A DNA stretch of 64,000 nucleotides, taken from assembly GCF_001655615.1 (NCBI RefSeq), contig NZ_CP011567.1, forward strand, positions 930,001 to 994,000, read 5' to 3'. The position numbers and the translations under genes were made by a program. Shown piece after piece: positions 50,890 to 61,818 of the stretch (positions are counted from its first letter, which is position 1; each line of letters begins with the position of its first letter). The notes beneath the pieces were generated by a model. It ran no database searches. It was not told where the DNA came from and was given only the letters and a program-made list of their open reading frames with translations. Source of the stretch: Pseudomonas sp. GR 6-02 (GTDB lineage Bacteria; Pseudomonadota; Gammaproteobacteria; Pseudomonadales; Pseudomonadaceae).

Positions 50890-51777
50890 ATGACACTCGA
50901 AGTAGTACCGACGGCGCTTTATTCGATGCGCAACGTAAAGCCAATCCTCGCTGACGGTAGCTCGTCCATCCTCCATAAAACGCTTGAAACGAACCTGGAA
51001 AACAAGGCGATCTATATCGCCACGCCGTTGATCGTCTACATCAAGCAGGGCAAGCAGATTATTCGCGACTATGACGCCATGGCCAATGTCGTCGACGAGA
51101 ATCATTTGATTTTCCTCTCCAAAGGCATTTACACGGTATCGGACTACGTCACTGGCAGCGATATCTTCGAGGCGGTGCTGCTGTTTTTCGACGACAAGCT
51201 GATCGCCAAATACCTGTCGCGTGCGGCCGGCACAGGTAATTCGCATACGGACGTCCTGCAGAAAAACGTGCACGGCACTTATACCCTGCACGCCAATGAA
51301 CAGATTCAGCGCTATATCGATTCGCTGAATTATGTCTACAAGGGCGCGGAGGGCTCCGACGCGCTGCTGGAATTGAAACTGCTCGAACTACTGCACCTGA
51401 TCGCCATCCAGGACAAGTCCTTCCGTTTCCTGCGCGAGCTGTCCTGCGGCGGCAGCCGCAAACGCCGCCTCATCACCGACTTCATGGAGCAGTACTATTC
51501 GCACAAGCTGAAGATTGAAGATTATGCCCTGCTGACGGGACGCAGCGTGTCGACCTTTATCCGCGACTTCAGGCGCAGCTACAACACCACCCCGAACCGC
51601 TGGATCATCGAAAAAAAAGTCGACATCGCGCATCAGCTGTTGACGGCTAAAAATTATTCCGTCACCGACGCGGCTGCGGAGGTGGGATATGAAAATACCT
51701 CCCACTTCATCAAGGTCTACAAGCAACGGTACGGTGTCACGCCGAAGAAAGCCAAGACCTTCGCAGCAGAACTGTAG
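50890..51777 (+). CDS. AraC-family transcriptional regulator
   Basis: A 295-residue regulator. The N-terminal half has a cupin-like sensor region (about 1-165: IYIATPLIVYIKQGKQIIRDYD, FLSKGIYTVSDYVTG). Two helix-turn-helix motifs form the C-terminal domain (KIEDYALLTGRSVSTFIRDFRRSYNT; SVTDAAAEVGYENTSHFIKVYKQRYGVTP). The sensor resembles the ExsA/type III-type group of AraC proteins rather than sugar-binding ones. It probably controls the ABM gene and the decayed exporter next to it. Codon use differs from core genes, suggesting transfer. Confidence 0.86.
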   Translation: MTLEVVPTALYSMRNVKPILADGSSSILHKTLETNLENKAIYIATPLIVYIKQGKQIIRDYDAMANVVDENHLIFLSKGIYTVSDYVTGSDIFEAVLLFFDDKLIAKYLSRAAGTGNSHTDVLQKNVHGTYTLHANEQIQRYIDSLNYVYKGAEGSDALLELKLLELLHLIAIQDKSFRFLRELSCGGSRKRRLITDFMEQYYSHKLKIEDYALLTGRSVSTFIRDFRRSYNTTPNRWIIEKKVDIAHQLLTAKNYSVTDAAAEVGYENTSHFIKVYKQRYGVTPKKAKTFAAEL

Positions 51778-52041
51778 CGCGACAAGGCCCAAGCCCCCCG
51801 CTGCCGCGACAGGGTGTTGTTTGGCCTGTCACAACAGTCGGTTCCTGACCGAAAGCCCTCATCCATAATGTACGCCGCTGACTGCGTCAGAGTGTTTGGA
51901 TGCGCTATTGGGGCAAGCTATTGCTCACGTTGAAGTCGAACGTATTCCCAGGGAGCGGATACCCAGTGCTGCGACCGCTGTATGACGTTTTGTCAGTCAA
52001 TCTGTATCTAACGTTCCCCCTTTGACCACCCTACTATCGCA
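51778..52041. other. Intergenic and decayed sequence
   Basis: No gene can be supported between the AraC regulator and the LysE remnant. The sequence contains short frames in all directions and a GACAGGGTG/GCCTGTCAC-type small palindrome. It is probably the lost 5' half of the exporter gene plus its promoter. Confidence 0.4.
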
Positions 52042-52357
52042 GCCTTGGTCTTGGCGGTTCCCTATGCGTATGACGCGCTGCGACTCGGCTGCGCGCGCTA
52101 TCTGCTCTACCTTGCCTGGCAAGCGGTCAAGTCCAACACGCCGACCACGGCAGTATGCTGGCGCAATACATCGTGCTTGGTTTTACACAGATCGTCATTA
52201 GCGTGAGCGTCAACGCGCTGATTGCCGTCATGGCTGGCGCCATCGTGACATTTCTCGCCAGCAGGCCCGTGTGGCAGATCGTGCAACGCTGGCTGATGGG
52301 GATGGGGACGGTCCTCGCGAGCTGGCCGTGCGCATGGCCGTAGAAGGGCGGCGCTGA
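52042..52357 (+). pseudogene. Decayed LysE/RhtB-family amino acid exporter
   Basis: One frame gives LVLAVPYAYDALRLG followed by ARYLLYLAWQAVKS, a LysE-family mid-section. The frame then changes, and the tail reads GFTQIVISVSVNALIAVMAG and WQIVQRWLMG, the LysE C-terminus. A one-base shift near the end turns the normal VRMAVEGRR-stop into an earlier stop at 52343. The N-terminus, about 60 residues of the middle, and one base are missing, so no working exporter is made. Confidence 0.75.
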
Positions 52358-52508
52358 ACCGGGCTGTTTGCGGTTGGTGCGGCGCGGTAAACCTGCGTCA
52401 CCCGGATTTGAGAGCGGCCCCTGTGCATCGCGCCAGGCGCACTAGAGAAAGATCCGAGCGGGTTATCGAAAGCCCCTGACCAACCACCCTGAACGATAAG
52501 GACATGAA

Positions 52509-53132
52509 ATGTTGCGCATATTGGGTAAGGCATCGTCGATCAATGTACGAAAGGTGCTTTGGGCATGCGCCGAGATCGAAATCCCCTTTGAGCGAGAGGA
52601 TTGGGGGGCTGGTTTCAAGTCGACGCGCACGCCCAAATTCATTTCGCTGAACCCCAACGCAACGGTGCCGGTGATCCTGGACGACGACTTCGTGCTCTGG
52701 GAGTCAAACTCGATCATTCGGTATTTGGCGTCTCGCTATAACGGAGGTCATTTTTACCCGGTCCAACCGAGAGCAAGAGCGCGGGTGGACCAATGGATAG
52801 ACTGGCAAGCGTCGGACCTCAACAAATCGTGGACGTATGCCTTCATGTCGTTGGTCAGGCATTCGCCTGACCATCAGGACAGCAGAGCCTTGGCAGCCGC
52901 TTGCAGCCTGTGGTCAAGGCACATGGAAATCCTGAATCGACAACTCGAATCAACAGGAGCCTACATCAGTGAAGACGGGTTTTCTCTCGCAGACATACCG
53001 ATAGGCCTGTCGGTTAACCGATGGTTTGAAACACCGCTCGATCATCCAGACTTTCCTGCTGTAAGTGCCTATTACGAACGGTTGAGTCGTCGACCTGGCT
53101 ACCTCCTGCATGGAAGAAACGGGACTCCGTAA
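52509..53132 (+). CDS. Glutathione S-transferase
   Basis: A 207-residue cytosolic GST. The thioredoxin-like N-terminal domain has a Ser-rich active-site region ([15 protein letters not shown]), cis-Pro in NATVPVI, and the gamma-glutamyl-binding ESNSIIRYL. The helical C-terminal domain follows ([25 protein letters not shown]). It probably conjugates glutathione to an electrophile, with no hint of the substrate. The ATG has ACGATAAGGACA upstream. It is the last intact gene before ychF on the other strand. Confidence 0.88.
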   Translation: MLRILGKASSINVRKVLWACAEIEIPFEREDWGAGFKSTRTPKFISLNPNATVPVILDDDFVLWESNSIIRYLASRYNGGHFYPVQPRARARVDQWIDWQASDLNKSWTYAFMSLVRHSPDHQDSRALAAACSLWSRHMEILNRQLESTGAYISEDGFSLADIPIGLSVNRWFETPLDHPDFPAVSAYYERLSRRPGYLLHGRNGTP

Positions 53133-53329
53133 TAGTTCAGCAGGGTGTCAGGCGGCGCCAGGGACATTTGTTCCCATTGCCTCCTCCACGGTCAACCGGC
53201 AGTTGCAGCAGTCGGCCAAGGGGGCGGTGGTCATGGCCGGCATGAACGCTGGTGTGCAGGCCGGTGGAGGCGCCGCAATCTACATGGGCTATCTGTTCTA
53301 GTCGCGCATAGCAGGTCGATATAACGCCC

Positions 53330-53357
53330 AAAAAAAAGCCGCGAATCAACGCGGCTT
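53330..53357 (-). terminator. Terminator of the ychF transcript
   Basis: On the minus strand AAGCCGCG-TTGAT-CGCGGCTT is followed by a run of T. It lies 18 bases beyond the ychF stop codon. Confidence 0.9.
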
Positions 53358-53374
53358 CTTCGATGCCAACAACG

Positions 53375-54475
53375 CTACACGTTGAAACGGAAGTGCATCA
53401 CGTCGCCGTCTTTAACGATGTAGTCCTTGCCTTCCAGACGCCATTTACCGGCTTCTTTGGTGCCGGCTTCGCCCTTGTACTGGATGAAGTCGTCGTAGGC
53501 GATGACTTCGGCGCGGATGAAGCCTTTTTCGAAGTCGGTGTGGATCACGCCGGCGGCTTGCGGTGCGGTAGCACCGACGCGGACGGTCCAGGCGCGGACT
53601 TCTTCGACACCGGCGGTGAAGTAGGTCTGCAGGTGCAGCATTTCGTAGCCGGCGCGGATTACGCGGTTCAGGCCAGGCTCTTCGAGGCCCAGGGCTTCGA
53701 GGAACATGTCTTTCTCTTCGCCATCTTCCAGTTCGGCGATTTCGGCTTCGATCTTGTTGCAGACAGGAACCACCACGGCGCCTTCTTCTTCGGCGATGGC
53801 CTTGACCACGTCCAGCAGCGGGTTGTTCTCGAAACCGTCTTCAGCGACGTTGGCGATGTACATGACTGGCTTGGTGGTCAGCAGGTGGAAACCGCGAATC
53901 ACCTGCTTCTCATCGGTGCTCATGTTTTTCATCAGGCTGCGCGCAGGCTTGCCCAGGGTGAAGTGGGCGATCAGCTGCTCCAGCAGGCCTTTCTGGACCA
54001 CTGCGTCCTTGTCACCGCCCTTGGCGTTACGAGCGACTTTCTGCAGTTGCTTCTCGCAGCTGTCGAGGTCGGCGAAGATCAGTTCCAGGTCGATGATTTC
54101 GATGTCGCGTTTCGGGTCGACGCTGTTGGAGACGTGAATCACGTTCTCGTCTTCGAAGCAGCGGACCACGTGGGCAATGGCATCGGTCTCGCGGATGTTG
54201 GCGAGGAACTTGTTGCCCAGGCCTTCACCTTTCGAGGCGCCGGCCACCAGGCCTGCGATGTCGACGAATTCCATGGTGGTCGGCAGGATACGCTTGGGCT
54301 TGACGATGGCCGCCAAGGCTTCCAGGCGCGGATCCGGCATCGGCACGATACCGCTGTTGGGCTCGATGGTGCAGAAGGGGAAGTTCTCGGCCGCGATCCC
54401 GGACTTGGTCAGGGCGTTGAACAGGGTGGACTTGCCGACGTTAGGCAGGCCGACGATGCCGCAATTGAATCCCAT
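53375..54475 (-). CDS. ychF: Ribosome-associated redox-responsive ATPase/GTPase YchF (OLA1)
   Basis: A 366-residue P-loop protein. G1 is [11 protein letters not shown] (residues 8-18), G3 is [16 protein letters not shown], and the G4 position NVAE differs from NKxD, so it prefers ATP. A coiled-coil region (about 130-200) and a TGS domain (about 280-366, [13 protein letters not shown]) follow. YchF/OLA1 binds ribosomes and responds to oxidative stress. The ATG begins the conserved MGFNCGIVG. It is followed upstream by pth (22-base gap), as in most gammaproteobacteria. Confidence 0.95.
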   Translation of the reverse strand: MGFNCGIVGLPNVGKSTLFNALTKSGIAAENFPFCTIEPNSGIVPMPDPRLEALAAIVKPKRILPTTMEFVDIAGLVAGASKGEGLGNKFLANIRETDAIAHVVRCFEDENVIHVSNSVDPKRDIEIIDLELIFADLDSCEKQLQKVARNAKGGDKDAVVQKGLLEQLIAHFTLGKPARSLMKNMSTDEKQVIRGFHLLTTKPVMYIANVAEDGFENNPLLDVVKAIAEEEGAVVVPVCNKIEAEIAELEDGEEKDMFLEALGLEEPGLNRVIRAGYEMLHLQTYFTAGVEEVRAWTVRVGATAPQAAGVIHTDFEKGFIRAEVIAYDDFIQYKGEAGTKEAGKWRLEGKDYIVKDGDVMHFRFNV

Positions 54476-54497
54476 GGTGTTTCCCCTCGGGTAAGAG

Positions 54498-55082
54498 TCA
54501 GGCCTTCTGGCTGTGCAGGTTTTTCATCGCGCGGTTCCATTCCCCGGCGAGGATATCCGGCAGCACGCCGAGGGCAAAGTCGATGCTGGCATCGAGTTTT
54601 TCCTGTTCGGCGCGTGGCGCACGACCCAGGACGAAGTTTGAAACCATACTGGCAACGCCCGGGTGGCCAATGCCAAGCCGCAGGCGGTGAAAGGTATTCT
54701 GATTGCCCAGTTGCGCAATGATGTCGCGCAACCCGTTATGACCGCCATGGCCGCCGCCCTGTTTGAGCTTGGCAACGCCCGGAGGCAGGTCGAGTTCGTC
54801 ATGCGCCACCAGAATTTCTTCCGGCTTTATGCGAAAGAAGCCGGCAAGTGCCGCTACGGCCTGGCCGCTGCGGTTCATGTAGGTGGTGGGAATCAGTAGA
54901 CGAACATCCTGACCCTGGTGCGAATAGCGCCCGGTCAGGCCGAAATATTTGCGATCGGCCACAAGGTTGACACCCTGTGCCTGCGCGATGCGCTCAACAA
55001 AAAGGGCCCCTGCGTTATGCCGGGTCTGTTCGTATTCAGCGCCTGGATTTCCCAGGCCAACGATCAGTTTGATGGCAGTCAC
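54498..55082 (-). CDS. pth: Peptidyl-tRNA hydrolase
   Basis: A 194-residue enzyme that recycles peptidyl-tRNA released by stalled ribosomes. Catalytic and binding positions: [21 protein letters not shown] (Asn-13 and His-23 region), [19 protein letters not shown] (Asp) and [13 protein letters not shown]. It follows rplY and precedes ychF, the usual order. All conserved positions look intact. Confidence 0.95.
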   Translation of the reverse strand: MTAIKLIVGLGNPGAEYEQTRHNAGALFVERIAQAQGVNLVADRKYFGLTGRYSHQGQDVRLLIPTTYMNRSGQAVAALAGFFRIKPEEILVAHDELDLPPGVAKLKQGGGHGGHNGLRDIIAQLGNQNTFHRLRLGIGHPGVASMVSNFVLGRAPRAEQEKLDASIDFALGVLPDILAGEWNRAMKNLHSQKA

Positions 55083-55251
55083 GATAGGGGCCCTTCCTTG
55101 AAGTGGTGGATAACATCGCCGCCATCAGGGAGTGCGGCGAAAGTGGACGACAAGTGCTCATTTACCATTATGTAAACTCCGCGTTCTCGCCCGCTTTCTC
55201 GCTACGCTCTAGTCCGCGATGTTTCCGGTCACTCCGGCGTACAGAGTGAAA

Positions 55252-55851
55252 TTACTCTGCAGCGCCTTCTGCAGCTTCTGGAGCAACACGTGGAGCGTGA
55301 ACGTTGGCAACAGCCAGGTCGTTACCGTGAGCCAGAGCAACAAATTCAACGCCTTTAGGAGCGCTGATGTCGGACAGGTGAATGATCGAGCCGACTTCGG
55401 CGTTAGCCAGGTCAACTTCGATGAATTCAGGCAGGTCTTTCGGCAGGCAGGACACTTCGATTTCAGCAACAACGTGCGAAATCTCGCCGCCTTTCTTCAC
55501 CGGAGCAGCTTCGTTGATGAAGTGCACTGGAACGATAGCGGTCAGCTTTTGGCCAGCAACTACGCGTACGAAGTCAGCGTGCATCACGTGGCCTTTGGCC
55601 GGGTGACGCTGCAGAGCCTTGATGATTACGTTTTGCTTGGTGCCGCCAACGTTCAGCTCGATGATGTGGCTGTAAGCCGCTTCGTTTTCGAGCAGTTTGG
55701 CAACTTCTTTAGCCAGCATGCTGATGGATTCAGGGGCTTTTTCGCCACCGTAAACTACAGCTGGAACCAGGCTTGCGAGACGACGCAGGCGGCGGCTCGC
55801 ACCTTTCCCCAGGTCGGAACGCACTTCAGCATTCAGAGTAAAATCGTTCAT
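55252..55851 (-). CDS. rplY: 50S ribosomal protein L25 (general stress type, CTC)
   Basis: A 199-residue protein of the TL5/CTC form of bL25, with the N-terminal 5S-rRNA-binding domain (about 1-95: [21 protein letters not shown]) and a C-terminal beta domain (about 100-190). The Ala/Glu-rich end is variable. The start was set at the ATG with GGAGATACAAC upstream; the open frame extends 8 codons further without support. Confidence 0.95.
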   Translation of the reverse strand: MNDFTLNAEVRSDLGKGASRRLRRLASLVPAVVYGGEKAPESISMLAKEVAKLLENEAAYSHIIELNVGGTKQNVIIKALQRHPAKGHVMHADFVRVVAGQKLTAIVPVHFINEAAPVKKGGEISHVVAEIEVSCLPKDLPEFIEVDLANAEVGSIIHLSDISAPKGVEFVALAHGNDLAVANVHAPRVAPEAAEGAAE

Positions 55852-55916
55852 GTTGTATCTCCAAAATAACCACATTCGCCCCAGCGTTTGCGACCAGCGC
55901 TAAAGGCGATATGGGC

Positions 55917-55960
55917 AAAAAAGCCCCGCCCCGACATGAATGCCGGGGCGGGGCGCTTTT
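55917..55960 (-). terminator. Terminator after prs
   Basis: GCCCCGCCCCG and CGGGGCGGGGC arms with a ten-base loop, flanked by A- and T-runs. It separates prs from rplY on the minus strand. Confidence 0.9.
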
Positions 55961-55993
55961 CGTCAACAGGATGTAATGAAAAGGGCAGGGCCC

Positions 55994-56935
55994 TTAACGG
56001 AACATCGCGCTGATCGATTCTTCATTGCTGATGCGGCGGACCGCCTCGGCAACTACCGGTGCGATATCCAGTTGGCGGATACGCGCACAGGCTTGTGCTG
56101 CAGCGGACAGCGGGATGGTGTTCGTCACCACCAGCTCGTCCAGCACGGAATTTTCAATGTTTTCGATCGCCCGACCCGACAGCACAGGGTGCGTGCAGTA
56201 GGCGAAAACCTTGGCAGCGCCATGCTCTTTCAAGGCCTTGGCCGCGTGACACAGAGTGCCGGCGGTATCGACCATGTCATCGACCAGAATACAGGTACGC
56301 CCTTCGACATCACCGATGATATGCATCACTTCAGAGTGATTGGCTTTCTCACGGCGTTTGTCGATGATCCCGAGATCCACGCCCAGGGATTTGGCAACAG
56401 CCCGTGCACGCACGACGCCGCCAATGTCCGGGGACACGATCATCAGGTTTTCGAAGCGCTGATCTTCAATGTCATCCACCAGTACCGGGGAGCCGTAGAT
56501 GTTATCTACCGGAATATCGAAGAAACCCTGGATTTGGTCAGCATGCAGATCAACCGTGAGAACACGGTCGATGCCGACTACGGTAAGCATGTCAGCAACG
56601 ACTTTCGCGCTGATAGCCACACGTGCGGAACGCGGACGGCGATCCTGACGGGCATAACCAAAGTAAGGAATAACAGCAGTGATACGAGTAGCCGAGGAGC
56701 GGCGGAAGGCATCAGCCATCACTACCAGTTCCATCAGGTTATCGTTGGTCGGAGCGCAAGTCGGCTGAATAATGAAGACATCCTTACCGCGGACGTTTTC
56801 ATTGATCTCGGCTGTAATTTCGCCGTCGGAAAACTTACCGACAGAGATGTCACCGAGAGGGATATGCAGCTGACGTACGACACGCCGAGCCAGATCGGGG
56901 TTAGCGTTCCCCGTAAAGACCATCATCTTGGACAC
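55994..56935 (-). CDS. prs: Ribose-phosphate pyrophosphokinase
   Basis: A 313-residue enzyme making 5-phosphoribosyl-1-pyrophosphate from ribose 5-phosphate and ATP. Key motifs are FSDGE (residues 37-41), [27 protein letters not shown], and the PRPP loop [18 protein letters not shown]. The GTG start at 56935 gives the canonical N-terminus [17 protein letters not shown]; the ORF extends 26 codons upstream into the tRNA region. Highly conserved. Confidence 0.96.
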   Translation of the reverse strand: MSKMMVFTGNANPDLARRVVRQLHIPLGDISVGKFSDGEITAEINENVRGKDVFIIQPTCAPTNDNLMELVVMADAFRRSSATRITAVIPYFGYARQDRRPRSARVAISAKVVADMLTVVGIDRVLTVDLHADQIQGFFDIPVDNIYGSPVLVDDIEDQRFENLMIVSPDIGGVVRARAVAKSLGVDLGIIDKRREKANHSEVMHIIGDVEGRTCILVDDMVDTAGTLCHAAKALKEHGAAKVFAYCTHPVLSGRAIENIENSVLDELVVTNTIPLSAAAQACARIRQLDIAPVVAEAVRRISNEESISAMFR

Positions 56936-56981
56936 GCGCAGTACCTGAAGGCTGAGGGTAACCTGGATGAGTATAGGAAAA

Positions 56982-57056
56982 TGGCAGGGGCGGCTGGATT
57001 CGAACCAACGCATGGCAGGATCAAAACCTGCTGCCTTACCGCTTGGCGACGCCCCT
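56982..57056 (-). tRNA. tRNA-Gln (TTG)
   Basis: The minus strand folds as a 75-base tRNA with acceptor AGGGGCG/CGCCCCT, anticodon stem-loop GCAGG-TTTTGAT-CCTGC (anticodon TTG) and TPsiC arm TGGTTCGAATCCA; the CCA end is encoded. It is located between ispE and prs, as in other Pseudomonas genomes. Confidence 0.95.
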
Positions 57057-57093
57057 GTATCTGTTGCTACGAGTACCCAGTACCCGATTCCTT

Positions 57094-57945
57094 TTAGAGC
57101 AGACTTTGCAGCTTGCGATGCAACATCGAAACGTTGCTTCCTTTTGCTACAAACCCTGTAAGGGTCTCTGTAAGAAGGGCCGAGACTTTATCAGCTTCAG
57201 CTTTGCTTGGGAAGCCCCCAAACACACAACTTCCAGTTCCGGTGAGTTTTGCTTCGGTAAATTTACCTAGCAAATTCAAGGCGTTACGTACCTCTGGATA
57301 ACGTCTTGCTACCACCGGTAAGCAGTCATTTCGACTGTTTCCCTTGGGAACGGGGCGCACTTTAATGGGAGGAGTGTTACGTGTCAACAGCGGATCTGAA
57401 AAAATTTCTGCTGTACTTACAGATACTTGCGGCACAAGCACCAGATACCACGGTTCCTCGGGTTCTACAGGCGTGAGTTTCTCCCCCACGCCCTCGGCGA
57501 AAGCCGCGTGGCCACGCACGAAAACCGGGACGTCGGCGCCAAGTGTCAGACCCAGCGCGGCCAGCCTGTCGTCATCCCAGCCCAGTTGCCAAAGATGATT
57601 GAGGCCCAGCAACGTGGTCGCCGCATTCGAACTGCCGCCACCGATTCCACCGCCCATGGGCAGGATTTTTTCGATCCAGATGTCGATGCCCAGCGAACAA
57701 CCGGATTGCTCCTGGAGTTTTTTCGCGGCTTTGACAATCAGGTTGCTGTCGTGAGGGACGTCGGCGAATTCGGTGTGCAACCGAATCACGCCATCGTCGC
57801 GAACGGCGAAGGTGATTTCATCGCCGTAATCGAGAAACTGAAAAATCGTCTGCAACTCGTGGTAACCGTCTTCACGGCGGCCGAGGATATGCAGCATCAG
57901 GTTGAGTTTGGCGGGCGAGGGCAGAGTCAGGCGTGGGGCAGTCAT
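57094..57945 (-). CDS. ispE: 4-diphosphocytidyl-2-C-methyl-D-erythritol kinase
   Basis: A 283-residue GHMP kinase of the methylerythritol-phosphate pathway to isoprenoids. [21 protein letters not shown] at the N-terminus carries the catalytic Lys, [18 protein letters not shown] is the ATP-binding motif, and ADVPVFVRG and [12 protein letters not shown] complete the family pattern. The ATG at 57945 is used; a GTG at 57951 overlapping the lolB stop by four bases is an alternative. It follows lolB and leads to tRNA-Gln and prs. Confidence 0.94.
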   Translation of the reverse strand: MTAPRLTLPSPAKLNLMLHILGRREDGYHELQTIFQFLDYGDEITFAVRDDGVIRLHTEFADVPHDSNLIVKAAKKLQEQSGCSLGIDIWIEKILPMGGGIGGGSSNAATTLLGLNHLWQLGWDDDRLAALGLTLGADVPVFVRGHAAFAEGVGEKLTPVEPEEPWYLVLVPQVSVSTAEIFSDPLLTRNTPPIKVRPVPKGNSRNDCLPVVARRYPEVRNALNLLGKFTEAKLTGTGSCVFGGFPSKAEADKVSALLTETLTGFVAKGSNVSMLHRKLQSLL

Positions 57946-57947
57946 CT

Positions 57948-58565
57948 TCACTGCCCCAGTTTGCGCGGTTGCCAGTCCTTGATCACCAGCGTGACATCAA
58001 GGTCGGTGCCGTGCAGTTTGATCCGCTCGGGCAGCCAATAGCCGTTTTGCTCGGCATAACTGAGGTACTCGACCTGCCAGCCATCCTGTTCGAGATTGGC
58101 CAGGCGGCTGTCGACGTCCAGGGTCAGATGACTTTTGCTGTCCGGGGCCGGGAGACCGCGAACCCACCACGCCAGATGGGACACCGGTAATTTCCAGCCC
58201 AGTTGCTCTTCGACCAGGGCTTCCGGAGTCGACGCGTCATAACGGCCCTGATTGGCCACTTCCAGCGAGACTTTGCCGGGGCGCCCGGTCAAGCGGGCCG
58301 CGCCGCGACCCAGCGGGCCGGAGAGGCGGATATCGTAGTAATCCTGGCGTTGCAGCCAGAACAGGGTGCCGCTGCCCGAATCTTTTGGCGCGCGGATACC
58401 GATCTTGCCGTTGATCTGCCAGCCGTCGAGGCTGCTCAGTTGTTGTTTGTGCTCGCGCCATTGGGCCGGGTTACCGTGTCCCCCGACCGATTCACGGGCG
58501 CTGAAGCCCGCGCAACCGGCGAGCAGGGCGATGAAGCTGAAAACGATAATGTGGCGCAAAAACAT
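57948..58565 (-). CDS. lolB: Outer-membrane lipoprotein receptor LolB
   Basis: A 205-residue lipoprotein with a short signal peptide and lipobox LLAGC (Cys-18). The mature barrel pattern ([39 protein letters not shown]) and WWVRGLPAP match LolB, which takes lipoproteins from LolA and inserts them into the outer membrane. The operon order TPR lipoprotein-lolB-ispE is the usual one. Confidence 0.93.
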   Translation of the reverse strand: MFLRHIIVFSFIALLAGCAGFSARESVGGHGNPAQWREHKQQLSSLDGWQINGKIGIRAPKDSGSGTLFWLQRQDYYDIRLSGPLGRGAARLTGRPGKVSLEVANQGRYDASTPEALVEEQLGWKLPVSHLAWWVRGLPAPDSKSHLTLDVDSRLANLEQDGWQVEYLSYAEQNGYWLPERIKLHGTDLDVTLVIKDWQPRKLGQ

Positions 58566-58569
58566 AATC

Positions 58570-60294
58570 TTAAAGAGTCTCTGATCCGGTCAGGCGCTTG
58601 ATGGTACTGCGCAGGGTAGGGCTGTCGGGCTGCTCCTTGAGGAACTTGCTCCAGACTTGTTTGGCTTCGCGTTGTTTGCCATTGGCCCACAGGACTTCGC
58701 CCAGATGAGCGGCAACTTCCTGATCAGGGAAGCGCTCCAGTGCCTGGCGCAAATAGCGCTCGGCCTCATCGAGGTTGCCCAGGCGGAAATTCACCCAGCC
58801 GAGGCTGTCGAGAACGGCCGGGTCTTCCGGGTTCAACTGGTGCGCCTGTTCGATCAGGGCCTTGGCTTCGGCGTAACGCGTGGTGCGGTCGGACAGGGTG
58901 TAGCCGAGGGCATTCAACGCCATCGCATTGTCCGGGTCACGTTTGATGATCAGTCGCAGGTCTTTTTCCATCTGCGCCAGGTCATTACGTTTTTCCGCCT
59001 GCATGGCTCGGGTATACAGAAGATTCAAATCATCCGGGAATTTCTGCAGGGCTTGCTGCAAGACGTTCCAGGCCTTGTCGCCCTGTTTGTTGGCCGACAA
59101 GGCTTCGACTTCGATCAGGTACAACTGGATCGCATAATCGGGTTGCTCGTCGCGCTGGGCCGCCAGACGGCTTTGGGCTTCGGCGGTCCTGCCGTTGTTC
59201 ATCAGAATATCGGCCTGACGCAATTGCGCTGGCAGGTAATCGTTGCCCGGCCTGACCTGGGCGTACTCGATCAGCGCGCCCTGGGGGTCGTTACGCTCTT
59301 CCGCGATACGCCCAAGGTTCAGATGCGCCGAGTCGACGTGGCTTTCCCTGGCGATCAAGTCTTCCAGATAACCTTTTGCCTCGTTCCAGGCCTTGGCTTC
59401 CAGGCAGACCAGAGCCAACGAATAACGCAGTTCGTCGTCTTCCGGGTATTGCTGCACCAGGCTCGAGAACTCGACCTTGGCGTCGTCCATGCGGTCCTGT
59501 TCGACCAGCGTGCGCGCGTAGGTCAGGCGCAGGCGTTTGTCGTCCGGGTATTTCTTGATGCTTTTTTGCAGTAACGGCAAGGCTTCACCGCCACGGTTGA
59601 GCCCTTGCAGCAGGCGCGCGCGCAGCAGAATCGGCGCTATTTCGCCTTCTTCCGGCGGGTTGTCTTCGAGCAGGGTCAGCGCGCCTTTGGCGTCGCCATC
59701 CTGTTGCAACAGCAAGGCCTTGCCGAAAATCAGCTGGTTGTTGTGCGGGTGGCGCTGCAACAAACGGTCAAAACCTTTCATCAGGCCGTTGCGGGTTTCC
59801 TGGTCGGTATCGGCCGCAGACAGGGCGAGGAAGTCGAAATGAGTGTCGCCTTTGCCTTGCAGGACTTTTTCCATATAAGCCATGGAGTCGTCGTAACGCC
59901 CGGCACGGGCGAGTTGCACGGCCGCCGCCCGTTGCGCCTCGAGATCGTTCGGGGCGTTTTTTGCCCAGATCAGCGAAGTGTCGAGGGCCGCTTGATCGGC
60001 GCCCAGGTATTCGGCAATGCGAAATGCCCGCTCGGAGATGCCCGGATCCTGGGTATTGATAGCCTGGGTCACGTAGTTGTCCAGGGCAATGTCGTAACGA
60101 TTGCGCTGGCCAGCCAGTTCGGCGCTCAACAGGCTGAAGACAGTTTCTTCGCTGAACGAGCTGTAAACCTTGGGCTTTTCAGGCGCCGGAGTGCTGTCTT
60201 CGACCGGCGGCGTACCGTCCGACGAAACGGGTGCCAAGGCCTGGCAGCCGCTGAGGAAGACAAAAGCGAGGAGCAACGCGGAAGATCTATTCAT
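58570..60294 (-). CDS. TPR-repeat lipoprotein upstream of lolB
   Basis: A 574-residue lipoprotein with signal peptide and lipobox FLSGC (Cys-17) followed by about a dozen tetratricopeptide repeats from residue 60 onward (for example the [25 protein letters not shown] block). A PA4667-type protein in this place is conserved in pseudomonads. TPR lipoproteins often act as scaffolds in envelope assembly. It lies four bases before lolB, suggesting linked expression, and is divergent from hemA. The role is not certain. Confidence 0.88.
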   Translation of the reverse strand: MNRSSALLLAFVFLSGCQALAPVSSDGTPPVEDSTPAPEKPKVYSSFSEETVFSLLSAELAGQRNRYDIALDNYVTQAINTQDPGISERAFRIAEYLGADQAALDTSLIWAKNAPNDLEAQRAAAVQLARAGRYDDSMAYMEKVLQGKGDTHFDFLALSAADTDQETRNGLMKGFDRLLQRHPHNNQLIFGKALLLQQDGDAKGALTLLEDNPPEEGEIAPILLRARLLQGLNRGGEALPLLQKSIKKYPDDKRLRLTYARTLVEQDRMDDAKVEFSSLVQQYPEDDELRYSLALVCLEAKAWNEAKGYLEDLIARESHVDSAHLNLGRIAEERNDPQGALIEYAQVRPGNDYLPAQLRQADILMNNGRTAEAQSRLAAQRDEQPDYAIQLYLIEVEALSANKQGDKAWNVLQQALQKFPDDLNLLYTRAMQAEKRNDLAQMEKDLRLIIKRDPDNAMALNALGYTLSDRTTRYAEAKALIEQAHQLNPEDPAVLDSLGWVNFRLGNLDEAERYLRQALERFPDQEVAAHLGEVLWANGKQREAKQVWSKFLKEQPDSPTLRSTIKRLTGSETL

Positions 60295-60528
60295 ATAGGA
60301 AGAGGACGACTAACCTGCGGTCGGATCATCATGACACAAGCCTTCGGCCAAACATAACCGCCCGGCCAATTTACCCGCATACGCAATCCCGGCAGGCCCG
60401 GTGCCGGTGTAAACGAGAACGGATCGCAGCTTCGGCAGCGTCAACCGGGACGATAGATATCGAGTGGTTGTTCTGGCTCTGTCGAAGTAGGACAATTGTC
60501 GGCTTCACGTCACCATCAGCGACCTTGA

Positions 60529-61818
60529 ATGGCCTTCCTTGCACTCGGTATTAACCACAAGACTGCTTCAGTAGACGTCCGCGAGCGCGTGGCCTTTACC
60601 CCTGAGCAGCTGGTTGAGGCCTTGCAGCAGCTCTGCCGACTCACCGACAGCCGCGAAGCTGCGATCCTCTCCACCTGCAATCGCAGTGAACTGTATATAG
60701 AACAGGATCACCTTTCGGCTGACATCGTGCTGCGCTGGCTGGCCGATTATCATCATTTGAGCCTCGATGAGCTGCGTGCGAGCGCTTATGTGCATGAAGA
60801 TGATGCGGCAGTTCGCCACATGATGCGGGTCGCCTCCGGGCTCGATTCGCTGGTGTTGGGTGAACCACAGATTCTCGGCCAGATGAAATCGGCCTACGCC
60901 GTGGCTCGCGAGGCGGGCACCATTGGTCCGCTACTCGGGCGTTTGTTCCAGGCCACGTTCAATGCGGCCAAACAGGTGCGAACCGACACCGCCATCGGTG
61001 AAAACCCGGTGTCCGTGGCGTTTGCCGCGGTCAGCCTGGCGAAACAGATTTTCAGTGATTTGCAACGCAGCCAGGCCTTGTTGATCGGCGCCGGCGAGAC
61101 CATCACCCTGGTCGCCCGCCATCTGCATGAGCTGGGCGTGAAGCGAATCGTGGTCGCCAACCGCACCCTGGAGCGCGCAAGCACCCTGGCCGAGCAGTTT
61201 GGCGCCCATGCGGTGTTGCTCTCGGACATCCCGACAGAACTGGTGCGCAGCGACATCGTCATCAGCTCCACCGCCAGCCAGTTGCCTATTCTCGGTAAAG
61301 GCGCGGTGGAAAGCGCCTTGAAATTGCGTAAGCACAAGCCGATTTTCATGGTGGATATCGCAGTCCCTCGGGATATCGAGCCGGAAGTCGGCGAGTTGGA
61401 TGACGTTTATCTGTATAGCGTCGACGATCTCCACGAAGTGGTCGCCGAAAACCTCAAGAGCCGTCAGGGCGCCGCTCAGGCGGCCGAAGAGATGGTGTCG
61501 GTCGGTGCCGAAGATTTCATGGTTCGCCTGCGCGAACTGGCGGCGGTGGATGTGCTCAAGGCTTATCGTCAACAAAGCGAGCGCCTGCGCGACGAAGAAT
61601 TGCAGAAGGCCCAGCGTATGCTCGCCAACGGCAGCAGTGCCGAGGACGTGCTGGTGCAACTGGCCCGTGGGCTGACCAACAAACTCTTGCATGCCCCGAG
61701 CGTGCAATTGAAAAAGCTCTCTGCCGAAGGCCGCCTCGATGCGCTGGCCATGGCCCAGGAACTCTTTGCCCTCGGTGAGGGCTCATCGGATAGCTTTTCG
61801 GATAAGAAACCGCAATGA
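60529..61818 (+). CDS. hemA: Glutamyl-tRNA reductase
   Basis: A 429-residue enzyme that reduces glutamyl-tRNA(Glu) to glutamate-1-semialdehyde, the first step of tetrapyrrole synthesis. The catalytic Cys is in [14 protein letters not shown], the NADPH motif in [11 protein letters not shown], and the [10 protein letters not shown] and [10 protein letters not shown] blocks are conserved. The start [13 protein letters not shown] is the family's. It overlaps prfA by four bases (ATGA), as in other gammaproteobacteria. It also feeds B12 biosynthesis, which the mutase of the accessory cluster would need. Confidence 0.96.
   Translation: MAFLALGINHKTASVDVRERVAFTPEQLVEALQQLCRLTDSREAAILSTCNRSELYIEQDHLSADIVLRWLADYHHLSLDELRASAYVHEDDAAVRHMMRVASGLDSLVLGEPQILGQMKSAYAVAREAGTIGPLLGRLFQATFNAAKQVRTDTAIGENPVSVAFAAVSLAKQIFSDLQRSQALLIGAGETITLVARHLHELGVKRIVVANRTLERASTLAEQFGAHAVLLSDIPTELVRSDIVISSTASQLPILGKGAVESALKLRKHKPIFMVDIAVPRDIEPEVGELDDVYLYSVDDLHEVVAENLKSRQGAAQAAEEMVSVGAEDFMVRLRELAAVDVLKAYRQQSERLRDEELQKAQRMLANGSSAEDVLVQLARGLTNKLLHAPSVQLKKLSAEGRLDALAMAQELFALGEGSSDSFSDKKPQ

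Noticed and set aside
53110..53301. 63-codon frame after the GST gene, ending in AGMNAGVQAGGGAAIYMGYLF-like sequence
   Set aside because: It overlaps the GST end, lacks a ribosome binding site and matches no family I know. It could be a fragment of a lost gene, but the evidence is too weak to list.
49722..53374. Integrative element with integrase
   Set aside because: Possible repeats and odd composition are present, but no integrase, transposase or phage gene is visible, so no mobile element is annotated.
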